This document shows, in pieces, positions 8,321 to 15,510 of a stretch of 64,000 bases of DNA. The notes below the pieces were generated by a model. It did no database searches, had not been told where the DNA came from, and worked only from the letters and a program-made list of their open reading frames with translations. The DNA is taken from assembly GCF_900176345.1 (NCBI RefSeq), contig NZ_FWXU01000029.1:1-64000 (forward strand), read 5' to 3'. Each line of letters starts with the position of its first letter. Position 1 is the stretch's first letter. Origin of the DNA: Rhizobium sp. RU36D (GTDB lineage Bacteria; Pseudomonadota; Alphaproteobacteria; Rhizobiales; Rhizobiaceae). A program made the position numbers and the translations under genes.

Positions 8321-9364
8321 CTAATCGCCTTCAGTGTCGGCTATTTCCGACCTTGCCAAAGCCGCCTTCCTTCGTTCATTTCGTTCGACCTCGGGGTGGG
8401 GCCTATCGACTCCATACCGCCCCTGCTGGCCGTCTGCATAGATCGGCCCTCCTGTCGGTGGCAGATCCAGGATCCAGCCGTCGTCCTCGCGCAGCGGCTC
8501 AGCCAGGTGAGCATGGCGGTCGCAAGTGGTCTTGGCAATGTTCTGCCCCATGCGGAGCCGACCAGGTGCGCCGCACTCCTCGCAGATCGTGAGGGACAGC
8601 TTCCGGGTTTCGCGTACGAGCTCGTCGATCCGGTCATCATGTTCAGATGAGTGCGTCACGATCCTGGACTGGAAGCTGCCGAACTTTTCTTTGCCGTCGA
8701 CCAGCTTAGGAGGGCCGGGGAGCCTGCCGAGCTTCTCGGCCAGCCGTCTGATGACGGTCTCCCAGCCGGGGCCGCACGAAAACTTTGCCGTCTCCGGGAC
8801 CACATATCCGAACTGTTCGTGGACATGCTTGAACTGGCGACGGTCCCGCTCTTCCTGAAAACTCACGATGTCGGCCGCCGTGAAGCCGAACTCGGCCTTC
8901 TCGTGCCAGACGGTTCCGTCATGCAGGATCGTCAGCGCCGGAACGACATCGCCCACGTCGATGATGTGCCAGAGCGTCGTCTGATACATGCCGAGGAGCT
9001 TTGCGGCCTCTTCCAGCGAGATCAGGTCCGCATGTTCATCGCAGCGGACAGCACCATGTCCGCGCAGGGATCCCGGCTTGCCGCAGGCCTCGCAGACGGT
9101 CAGCGACTTGTCGTGGATGATCCGCTTCAACTTTTCGAGGCCTTCAAGTGTCTCCGGCCGAGCGTCGGCAGGAACCTCGTAGTCGAGAGCAAGCGCACCG
9201 TTCTCCTTCCGGCCGCCAGTGATCCATACACGATCTTCATCGCCGGACAGCGCAGCCGAGGCCTGCCGGATCATATGCTCCCAGCCGGAGCCCACATTGA
9301 AAAACGATCCCGGACGGACGTTGTATGAGTGATTTCGGAACAGCAGTTCGAATTGCGGTCTCAT
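8321..9364 (-). CDS. Double zinc-ribbon hypothetical protein
   Basis: 347 residues. Two zinc-ribbon units, CEACGKPG...C..H near residue 95 and CEECGAPG...C..H near 275, each follow a GWE..IR segment (GSGWEHMIR, GPGWETVIRR) and, in the second, GKEKFGSFQSR. This is a tandem duplication of the domain seen once in 7224-7721, with a helix-turn-helix-like insert (EEAAKLLGMYQTTLWHII) between the copies. Fourth gene of a minus operon starting at 11105, 12 bases after the nuclease gene. Role unknown; the HTH-like insert suggests nucleic-acid binding. Confidence 0.75.
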   Translation of the reverse strand: MRPQFELLFRNHSYNVRPGSFFNVGSGWEHMIRQASAALSGDEDRVWITGGRKENGALALDYEVPADARPETLEGLEKLKRIIHDKSLTVCEACGKPGSLRGHGAVRCDEHADLISLEEAAKLLGMYQTTLWHIIDVGDVVPALTILHDGTVWHEKAEFGFTAADIVSFQEERDRRQFKHVHEQFGYVVPETAKFSCGPGWETVIRRLAEKLGRLPGPPKLVDGKEKFGSFQSRIVTHSSEHDDRIDELVRETRKLSLTICEECGAPGRLRMGQNIAKTTCDRHAHLAEPLREDDGWILDLPPTGGPIYADGQQGRYGVDRPHPEVERNERRKAALARSEIADTEGD

Positions 9365-9376
9365 GTCCTTGTCCCT

Positions 9377-9775
9377 CTATTTCCAAGCCTTCAGGGCGGC
9401 GTCGACGTTCGGCTGGCACCACGGCTCCTGCTGTCCGTCATAGTGCTGCACCCACTTCCGGGCGAGGCCTTCGCGCATGAGGACATGTCCTAAGTCAGTC
9501 CCTGCGACAGACACCCTTGCGAGGGTCCGGCGATATCGGTCGAAGCCGTCCCTATCGATCTCCACTTTCGCTGCCTCGAGCAGTTTCATCAGACGAGATC
9601 TGGCCCGCAGCGCGCGGACATTCTCCTCGCGGCACTTGCCTTTGAGTTCGGGCGCGTTGATGCCGAGGAGCCGGATCTTCTCGCCACGGACGACGATGGT
9701 GTCGCCGTCGATGACGACGACTTGCTGCGGAGCGCAGGCAGTAGAGAAACAGACAATGGCGGAGACGACTGGCAT
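9377..9775 (-). CDS. Thermonuclease-like (SNase fold) protein, probably exported
   Basis: 132 residues. The hydrophobic N-terminus with a Cys (VVSAIVCFSTACAPQQ) looks like a signal or lipoprotein peptide. It is followed by the staphylococcal nuclease pattern: VIDGDTIVVRGEKIRLLGI, NAPEL, and a C-terminal RDGFDRYRR, the last matching the family's active-site region. The start at 9775 is chosen because it overlaps the stop of the upstream phosphoesterase gene by one base. Such small exported nucleases are common on plasmids; substrate not inferable. Confidence 0.8.
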   Translation of the reverse strand: MPVVSAIVCFSTACAPQQVVVIDGDTIVVRGEKIRLLGINAPELKGKCREENVRALRARSRLMKLLEAAKVEIDRDGFDRYRRTLARVSVAGTDLGHVLMREGLARKWVQHYDGQQEPWCQPNVDAALKAWK

Positions 9776-10314
9776 TATTCCATACCCTTGATGAGTTCTT
9801 CGAAGCGACGAGGGCCGAAAGCCATGTCGGGGAGGTCCACGCCGACATCCCGCGAGCGGCCGATACCGGGCAGGGATCCGTGGGAATGTCCGTAGAAGTG
9901 ATAACTGCCGTGATGTCCGGCAGGCCAGACCCGGTGCGCGTAGTGCGACAGCCAGAGGCGTTTCCCCCCGTCCTTCGTCTCCATGGCGTGCGTCGGCGGG
10001 ACATCCCACGGAAGGGCTTCCAGCTCAGGCAGCACGCGCCCCTTTTTATCCAGGTCGTGATTGCCGAGCAGGAGGATCTTCCGGCCGCGCATGGCGTGGA
10101 AGCAATGAGCGACGTACTCCGCGTTGCTCGACAGGGCGAAGTCCCCGACGATGAACAGGATATCGTCGTCGCGCAGCCGATCGTTCACAGCATCAATGAT
10201 CGTGCGATCCATGGCCTCGTAGCTCGAGAAACCGGAGCGCGCCGGGACCATCTCGCGAATGCGATCATGCCCGAAGTGCGGATCCGCCATGTACCATTTC
10301 GTTGTGAAACCCAT
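9775..10314 (-). CDS. Metallophosphoesterase
   Basis: 179 residues with the full calcineurin-like motif set: ADPHFGH, VGDFAL, LLGNHD, SHYAH and GHSHG. Expected to bind two metal ions and hydrolyse phosphoesters; the substrate may be nucleic acid or a nucleotide. It is followed by the thermonuclease (one-base overlap) and preceded 11 bases upstream by another phosphoesterase, suggesting a nucleic-acid processing or phosphate-scavenging cluster. Confidence 0.9.
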   Translation of the reverse strand: MGFTTKWYMADPHFGHDRIREMVPARSGFSSYEAMDRTIIDAVNDRLRDDDILFIVGDFALSSNAEYVAHCFHAMRGRKILLLGNHDLDKKGRVLPELEALPWDVPPTHAMETKDGGKRLWLSHYAHRVWPAGHHGSYHFYGHSHGSLPGIGRSRDVGVDLPDMAFGPRRFEELIKGME

Positions 10315-10325
10315 CGCTGTACTCC

Positions 10326-11105
10326 TTACAACTCAATGATGAGGGCCGGATCAAAATCCGGGTTTTCGCCGTCGTAACCCTTGGGGTTGGCGATGATCCG
10401 TGTCTTGCCGACCATGTAATCGAAGCTCGAGTGGACGTGGCCGTGGATCCAGAGATCCGGCTGGTGCTTCTCGATCAGCTCCGACAGGTCGGACGCGAAC
10501 GCCGGGTTGATGTCGCTCCCCACATACTTCGGATGGATCGACTGCGGATGCGGCGCATGATGAGTGACGACGACCGTAGGGCAGGCGACCTTCTTCGAAA
10601 GCTCCCGATCGAGGAACTCCCGCGAGGCGTTGTGGATCCCGGAGACATGGCCGGGGTTGAGGCGGACCTCCCGCCAGTCGCCTTGACGAGGGGGCGCATA
10701 GCGGATCATCCCGAAGTCATTCATCTTCTTCTCAGCGAACCACTTGGAGGTCTCGACTGTCTCCGGGCCGAAGAGGCCGTAGTCCGTCCAGAGCGTGCAG
10801 CCGATGAAGCGGATTCCACCGACTTCATCGACAGCGTTCTCCAAGTAGCTGACCTTGGGCCGCAGCTCATTCTCGGCCGCCGCGTCGTCGCGCCAGCTCG
10901 TGTAGGTGCCCTTATAGTATTCATGGTTCCCGGCGACATACACGGAGGGGATCGGCAGCATGGTGTCGAGCCACTGAATGGCCTTGGCAGGCTCGCGCAT
11001 GAGATCGCCAGCGCAGACGAAGATGTCCGCTTCCGGCATGGGGAACTCCTTCGGAGCCCCATAGATCTCATAGTGCTGGTCGGACGCGATCCAGAGTTTC
11101 GCCAT
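10326..11105 (-). CDS. Metallophosphoesterase
   Basis: 259 residues, first gene of the minus operon 11105-8321. Motifs: SDQHYE, CAGDL, VAGNHEYY, VTHHAPH and HGHVHSSFDY, i.e. a complete dimetal site of the calcineurin-like superfamily. It belongs to a different subfamily from its neighbour and is longer. Divergently oriented from the ArdC-like operon, whose palindrome promoter lies about 130 bases upstream. Confidence 0.9.
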   Translation of the reverse strand: MAKLWIASDQHYEIYGAPKEFPMPEADIFVCAGDLMREPAKAIQWLDTMLPIPSVYVAGNHEYYKGTYTSWRDDAAAENELRPKVSYLENAVDEVGGIRFIGCTLWTDYGLFGPETVETSKWFAEKKMNDFGMIRYAPPRQGDWREVRLNPGHVSGIHNASREFLDRELSKKVACPTVVVTHHAPHPQSIHPKYVGSDINPAFASDLSELIEKHQPDLWIHGHVHSSFDYMVGKTRIIANPKGYDGENPDFDPALIIEL

Positions 11106-11238
11106 CAGGCCGTCTTCCTTCTTGTGCCGCCCTTTCAGGCGGTACCGGGATTAGAGGAACAGGAAGATCAGGACCGATTCAGACGGTCAAGGATCATCAG
11201 CTCCCGCGAACTTATTCCTCACTGGTAGCACAATAATA

Positions 11239-11268
11239 TTGACAATGGTAGCCATTGGCTACTATTTT
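11239..11268 (+). promoter_or_regulatory. Promoter with palindromic operator (copy 3)
   Basis: TTGACA, 18-bp spacer, TATTTT. The spacer holds the perfect palindrome GTAGCCATTGGCTAC at 11248-11262, differing from copy 2 only at the central base. Drives the operon starting at 11330. The remaining intergenic sequence to 11105 shows no gene. Confidence 0.85.
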
Positions 11269-11329
11269 ATAGGGGCACATCTGAAGGGGTGGAGCGCAGG
11301 AGCGTTCCCGATCAAAGAAGGAAACCGAC

Positions 11330-12046
11330 ATGACCGAGGGCTTCAAAACCCCGTACGCGCTGATGACCGAGAAGGTTATTCAGCATCTCGAATCCGGCCA
11401 TGCGCCGTGGACAGGGCAGGGGGCAATGACCTCCGTAATCCCTCCGATCAACTTCGCGACTGGTGTCAGCTTTCGCGGCATCAACGCCGTGATGACGATG
11501 ATCTCGACTATCGAGAGCAGCTTCTCTGTTCCGGCGTTCGCCACGTTCAATCAGATCCGTGGGAAGGCTGTTCAGGGCAAGATTGTGAAGGGCGCGAAAG
11601 CGTCTCACGTCTACTATTCCAGCACCTACGAACGGGATCCCCGCGCTGGCGAAGCTCGCCGCACGAATGATGCCGGGAAGGTCGAGCAGATGTTCCTCAA
11701 GGGCTTTGCCGTTTTCAACATCGACCAGGTGACCGAATACGACCTCAACCTCGAAGCGGCGCAGCTCCCGGAATTGCCCGAGGGCATCTTCGACAAGATC
11801 GAGGATGGCACCAAGGATCACCTGGCGGCCGACCTCGCAATGGCGATGGTTTCGTGGCGCAGCGGCACGGCTGCCCAGTTCCGTCATCAGGGCAGGATGT
11901 CCGCATGGATCGATACCGTCCAGAAGGACGACCGGGCGTTCTACCGGGCCGCCACGAAGGCGCAGCGCATCACCGACAAGCTGTTCGGCACGAAGGATGA
12001 AGACGATCCCGGCGACGAGGAAGGAGAGGGGGCAAGGGCTGCTTAA
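11330..12046 (+). CDS. ArdC N-terminal-domain protein (antirestriction-like), no peptidase domain
   Basis: 238 residues, AAGGAAACCGAC before the ATG. Matches the ArdC ssDNA-binding N-terminal domain (DUF1738): EKVIQHLESGHAPW near the start, then FATGVSFRGINAVM, AFATFNQIRGKAVQGKIVKGAKASHV. Full ArdC proteins carry a C-terminal HExxH metallopeptidase; here the C-terminus is short and acidic (DEDDPGDEEGEGARAA) with no HExxH. In characterised ArdC the N-domain binds ssDNA and is linked to protecting incoming DNA. It is under the same palindrome promoter type as the operons at 376 and 5332. Confidence 0.8.
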   Translation: MTEGFKTPYALMTEKVIQHLESGHAPWTGQGAMTSVIPPINFATGVSFRGINAVMTMISTIESSFSVPAFATFNQIRGKAVQGKIVKGAKASHVYYSSTYERDPRAGEARRTNDAGKVEQMFLKGFAVFNIDQVTEYDLNLEAAQLPELPEGIFDKIEDGTKDHLAADLAMAMVSWRSGTAAQFRHQGRMSAWIDTVQKDDRAFYRAATKAQRITDKLFGTKDEDDPGDEEGEGARAA

Positions 12047-12108
12047 CCACGCCTCTCAACATTCTCTTTTTCTACTCCTGAATAGTATCGCGTTGAAAGG
12101 ACACAAGA

Positions 12109-12366
12109 ATGAACCAGACCCTCCCCCGCCAGCACATCGCAGAGCAGATCTCGGAGTGCAATCAGACCATCAACCGCGCTTCCGACCTGCAGGTCAGCCT
12201 CTATGGGCTTGTGTCCATGGTCGGGGAAACGCCGGAGATGAAGGAGCTGGCGCTGCAGGCGGCCGAGGCCATCGATCAGCTCCGGGACATCGCCAAAGGC
12301 CGCATCCAATTGCTGTCGACGATGAAGACCACGAAGGCACCGATCGAGGAGGGGGAGGCGGTCTAG
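12109..12366 (+). CDS. Small helical hypothetical protein
   Basis: 85 residues, AAGGACACAAGA before the ATG. Mostly helical with no recognised family. It lies 62 bases downstream of the ArdC-like gene in the same direction, probably the same operon. Confidence 0.65.
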   Translation: MNQTLPRQHIAEQISECNQTINRASDLQVSLYGLVSMVGETPEMKELALQAAEAIDQLRDIAKGRIQLLSTMKTTKAPIEEGEAV

Positions 12367-12420
12367 GCCGCTTGTCCCCTGCATCCTGACCACCGATCGT
12401 CGAAACGAGGAGAGACCAAC

Positions 12421-12612
12421 ATGCCGATGTCCGCAGAAGCCGCCGCCATCATCGAAGCCCGCCGTCAGCAGACCCTCGAACGCATGGATCGCAATGACGA
12501 GCTGGTGCGCGAAGCTCGTGCAGCTCGTATCGCCGCGGCGATTGATGAGGCCGATGTCGTTTCCTGCGTCCCGGCTGACGAGTTCCTTGCGCGTAAGCAC
12601 GACGAAATCTGA
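12421..12612 (+). CDS. Small charged hypothetical protein
   Basis: 63 residues, GAGGAGAGACCAAC before the ATG. An Arg/Glu-rich helix (EARRQQTLERMDRNDEL) suggests coiled coil. No family recognised. Followed 11 bases later by the next gene. Confidence 0.6.
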   Translation: MPMSAEAAAIIEARRQQTLERMDRNDELVREARAARIAAAIDEADVVSCVPADEFLARKHDEI

Positions 12613-12623
12613 GGGAGCCTGCC

Positions 12624-13232
12624 TTGCTCAAGAAGCTGATCGGCCTCCTATCTCGAAAGACTATCCCTCAGGATGCTCCGGTGATTTCTGGCACGTCTGC
12701 ACGGATCGTTGATCTGATCTCTGAATATCTGCGGGTTCCAGGCGACATCGAAGAGGAGCGGAAGATGTCGGAGCTGGCCGCGGCAGCTTTGGGTGAGGAT
12801 GCCTTGCCTCTTCTGCCCTGCATTAATTCCAAGTTGTCCGAGTCGGGCTGGGAGGTGGTCTGGGCACAAGGCAAGATCACATTCGTCTATGTTTCTGCAC
12901 GAAAGCAACGATATCTCGAACTTTTTGATGAGATTGCCGCCGTCTCCAGCAAGCATAATTGCAGGGCCGCAGAGGTGTATCTGACAGGCATCTGCACAGC
13001 CTTCGTCGAATTGGACTCTTGGCTCAAAGAGCGTCCAGGTGCCGAGGAGGCTGACAAGATGCTTGATGCCAATGAGGCCTTGAGGTTGGCGTTGGCCAAA
13101 GGGTGGACCTTCACGATCTTTCACAATGATTCCGGCCAGCGCTTCTTTTGCTCGGCGAAAGCGCCCCGCCATTCCGAAGACAGCGGACAGTGGCCCAAGG
13201 CCTCGGCTGCAGTCGCACCCACCATTCACTAA
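12624..13232 (+). CDS. Hypothetical protein
   Basis: 202 residues from TTG 12624 (GAGGGAGCC upstream). No family recognised. A globular middle (GWEVVWAQGKITFVYVSA) and helices; the C-terminus includes WTFTIFHNDSGQRFFC. The next gene starts 11 bases downstream after AAGGAG. Confidence 0.65.
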   Translation: MLKKLIGLLSRKTIPQDAPVISGTSARIVDLISEYLRVPGDIEEERKMSELAAAALGEDALPLLPCINSKLSESGWEVVWAQGKITFVYVSARKQRYLELFDEIAAVSSKHNCRAAEVYLTGICTAFVELDSWLKERPGAEEADKMLDANEALRLALAKGWTFTIFHNDSGQRFFCSAKAPRHSEDSGQWPKASAAVAPTIH

Positions 13233-13243
13233 GGAGCCTGCCC

Positions 13244-14257
13244 ATGACCGTTATCGATGCCAAGGTTCTCGAACGCCGCCGTCGTATGCGCGAGAATGGC
13301 CGCCTTATGGATACGAGCTGGGACACGTTGCAGAAATGGCGAGCCGAAAACGGCGGGGGCGGTCATCCCGAAGGCACCGACATGGAGCCGGAGATCGACT
13401 ACGACGCGATCCCGGTTGATGGCGTTTCGCATCCTGATGATGTTGCCGATGACCGTACCGGACTGCCGAAGTCCGCGGTGTTGACCTGGTTCCGCAGCAA
13501 CCCCGGTTTGATGTCGTATCATTCCTTCAAGATCGCCTATCCGGTCGGCCTTTCCGATGAGGCCAAGGAGCGCATTCGGATCGCGCTGTCGGCCATGGGC
13601 TGGGAAGAGCGCTGGCAGGCATGGACCTATATGGGCGATGCCTCCGACGAGGATGCCTATGGCGTTCTCGAAACGATGCTGAAGATGGAGGTCGCCAAGA
13701 TCTTCCATCGCGGCGATGTTCCCGAAATGATTTCTGGTTACGTCATGCTCCGGTGGAGCCTTCGAGACGCGGATTCGAACTCTATCAATTGCAGCGTCAG
13801 TGGTCTCGACAAGCTCACACCTGAGAAGCGCCAGCAGTTCATGACTACTGTCGAAGACCACGATGGCTTCCTCAATGGAACGTCGCTGACGTTCCCGCAG
13901 ATCCATTCCGGCGAGATCATAGATAGCTTCAAGATGGCTGGCTTCCAGGTCGGGCAGACGTTCCCTCGAGAAGAGCCGCACTTCGTCGAGATCTCGGAGA
14001 ACGCTCCGATCTGGGTGTCGGGGGCGCTCGGCCACGAAGACTGGATCTTCGTCACCAAAGGGGACTTCTGGGAGGTTCGCATCGGCGGCTCCGATCCCGA
14101 ACTGTTTCCGCGCTGGCGCTACGGCGGCCGACACGGCGACACGCGGATCTCGGCCGCGAGCATGGAGTTCTGGCAGGCCGAGCAGCTCATCGGCCTTGCT
14201 GTCCAGCACTACCTTGGCGGCCACTCTGAAAAGCCGCTCGATGGAGGCGTGGAATGA
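13244..14257 (+). CDS. Hypothetical protein, 337 residues
   Basis: ATG 13244 is chosen because AAGGAG lies 8 bases upstream and the earlier in-frame ORF overlaps the previous gene. Charged N-terminus, globular region from about 90. Contains GWEERWQAWTYMGDASDEDAYG and a Trp-rich C-terminal part (DWIFVTKGDFWEVRIGG). No known domain recognised. Overlaps the next gene by 4 bases (ATGA). Confidence 0.65.
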   Translation: MTVIDAKVLERRRRMRENGRLMDTSWDTLQKWRAENGGGGHPEGTDMEPEIDYDAIPVDGVSHPDDVADDRTGLPKSAVLTWFRSNPGLMSYHSFKIAYPVGLSDEAKERIRIALSAMGWEERWQAWTYMGDASDEDAYGVLETMLKMEVAKIFHRGDVPEMISGYVMLRWSLRDADSNSINCSVSGLDKLTPEKRQQFMTTVEDHDGFLNGTSLTFPQIHSGEIIDSFKMAGFQVGQTFPREEPHFVEISENAPIWVSGALGHEDWIFVTKGDFWEVRIGGSDPELFPRWRYGGRHGDTRISAASMEFWQAEQLIGLAVQHYLGGHSEKPLDGGVE

Positions 14258-14694
14258 AAGTTTTCGTGCCGAGCTCCGGAAGACGGCGCATCAAGCAGAC
14301 GCTCCACGGTCGGAACGCGGATGCGTTTCAGGTCGTATGCCAGTGGGAAGAGCATTACAGCAACAAGGCTCAAGTCGCCGCAGTCGTAGAAGGTCGTGAA
14401 CCGACCATGGACGATCTCGCCGCCGACTATGGTGGAGAGCCGACCTTCGGCTTCTACGCCTATCGCGTTCCCGCAGGCACGACCAAGGACCGTGACGCGC
14501 TCCGCGCCCTGATCAATAGCTCAGGTTTCCACCGCGTCGTCAGTCGAGATCGAGACTGGCGAGCCTTAGAGCCGGGTGAGGCGACCCCCGAGAAGCTCAA
14601 GGCGATCTTTACGGATGCCGGGATTGCGACCGTCCACTACGGCCATATTCCTTCCTGCTTCCGTGTCCCTATCGATTTGGAGGGCACTCTATGA
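14254..14694 (+). CDS. Hypothetical protein
   Basis: 146 residues, translationally coupled on both sides by ATGA overlaps. Basic N-terminus (SSGRRRIKQTLHGRN). No family recognised; 13244-14957 forms a three-gene coupled unit. Confidence 0.65.
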   Translation: MKVFVPSSGRRRIKQTLHGRNADAFQVVCQWEEHYSNKAQVAAVVEGREPTMDDLAADYGGEPTFGFYAYRVPAGTTKDRDALRALINSSGFHRVVSRDRDWRALEPGEATPEKLKAIFTDAGIATVHYGHIPSCFRVPIDLEGTL

Positions 14695-14957
14695 AGAGGC
14701 TCGTGATCCAGTGGGAGCCGTTGAATGGCGGCGAGATCGCCTTCGCGCACTTCCCAGAGCCTTTCCCCATGCCGGATTCCGAATACGAAGCATTCGAGGC
14801 CGTCTTTCGGTCATGGGAGCGCCGCCAATGGGAGGGCTATGGTGAGATCCAGATCGACGAGCAGTCGTCTCCGACCGCACTGGTCGCCGCCCTGCGGGAG
14901 CTTGGATACGACATCGAACATCGTGGTGCGATCCCTCCGGGGATCTTGCCCGAATGA
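14691..14957 (+). CDS. Small acidic hypothetical protein
   Basis: 88 residues, overlapping the previous gene by 4 bases. Contains VIQWEPLNGGEIAF and WERRQWEGYGEIQI. No family recognised. A tract of direct repeats begins at its stop codon. Confidence 0.65.
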   Translation: MKRLVIQWEPLNGGEIAFAHFPEPFPMPDSEYEAFEAVFRSWERRQWEGYGEIQIDEQSSPTALVAALRELGYDIEHRGAIPPGILPE

Positions 14958-15041
14958 CCGTAGTCGTCTCGGAGCGCCGCCAATTGTCTTCAGGATGTCC
15001 GTATCGGTCTCGCAACAGGGCGGAATGTCCGTATTCGTCTC
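14956..15041 (+). promoter_or_regulatory. Iterated direct repeats upstream of the DUF3768 gene
   Basis: ATGTCCGTATCGGTCTC at 14995-15011 and ATGTCCGTATTCGTCTC at 15025-15041 match at 15 of 17 positions, spaced 30 bp (about three helical turns). A weaker copy, GACCGTAGTCGTCTC, begins at 14956. This looks like a set of same-face binding sites in the leader of the gene at 15071. No -10/-35 pair is obvious. Confidence 0.5.
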
Positions 15042-15070
15042 ATATGGAATAGAGGAAAGAGGTCGCATCC

Positions 15071-15412
15071 GTGATCGACGAAGAGCGAACCCGGCGCATC
15101 CGGGATCTCAACGACGAGCTGCGCATCAACGGCCGCTCACTGAATGGCAGCATGGTCGCCATGGGCCAGCTCGGGCAGGAGGACAGGGAAAAGATTATCC
15201 GCGTCTACCGGGCTGCAGCAGCTTTCGACGAATGGCCGGAGGGAGACGACCCCTACCGGGAACATGACTTCGGCAAGTTCGACGTCGACGGCGAGAGCTT
15301 CATCTTCAAGATCGACTACTACTCGCTCGACGAGATGCACGGCTCCGAGCATCCTGAGGATCAGAACACCACGATCAGGGTGATGACGTTGATGTATGCC
15401 GAGGACTACTGA
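15071..15412 (+). CDS. DUF3768 family protein
   Basis: 113 residues from GTG 15071 (AGAGG 8 bases upstream). Family pattern: RIRDLND near the start, GDDPYREHDFG, FKIDYYSLDEMHGSEHPED and a terminal TTIRVMTLMYAEDY. DUF3768 is common on alphaproteobacterial plasmids; the function is unknown. The last 72 bases recur at 18352-18423 beyond the restriction-modification genes. See the finding on the second DUF3768 remnant. Confidence 0.85.
   Translation: MIDEERTRRIRDLNDELRINGRSLNGSMVAMGQLGQEDREKIIRVYRAAAAFDEWPEGDDPYREHDFGKFDVDGESFIFKIDYYSLDEMHGSEHPEDQNTTIRVMTLMYAEDY
15341..15412 (+). repeat. Direct repeat flanking the R-M genes, copy 1 (3' end of DUF3768 gene)
   Basis: 72 bases from GGCTCCGAG to the DUF3768 stop. 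It aligns without gaps to 18352-18423 with about 11 mismatches, mostly synonymous in the DUF3768 frame. Confidence 0.85.
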
Positions 15413-15510
15413 TTGCGGGCTACGTTGAACTCGCCGTCGGTCCCTGTTGATGGATTCTCGAAACTTTCGGGATTGTGTGCGATAGCTGATTTGAGAAGTG
15501 AGGGGAAAGC

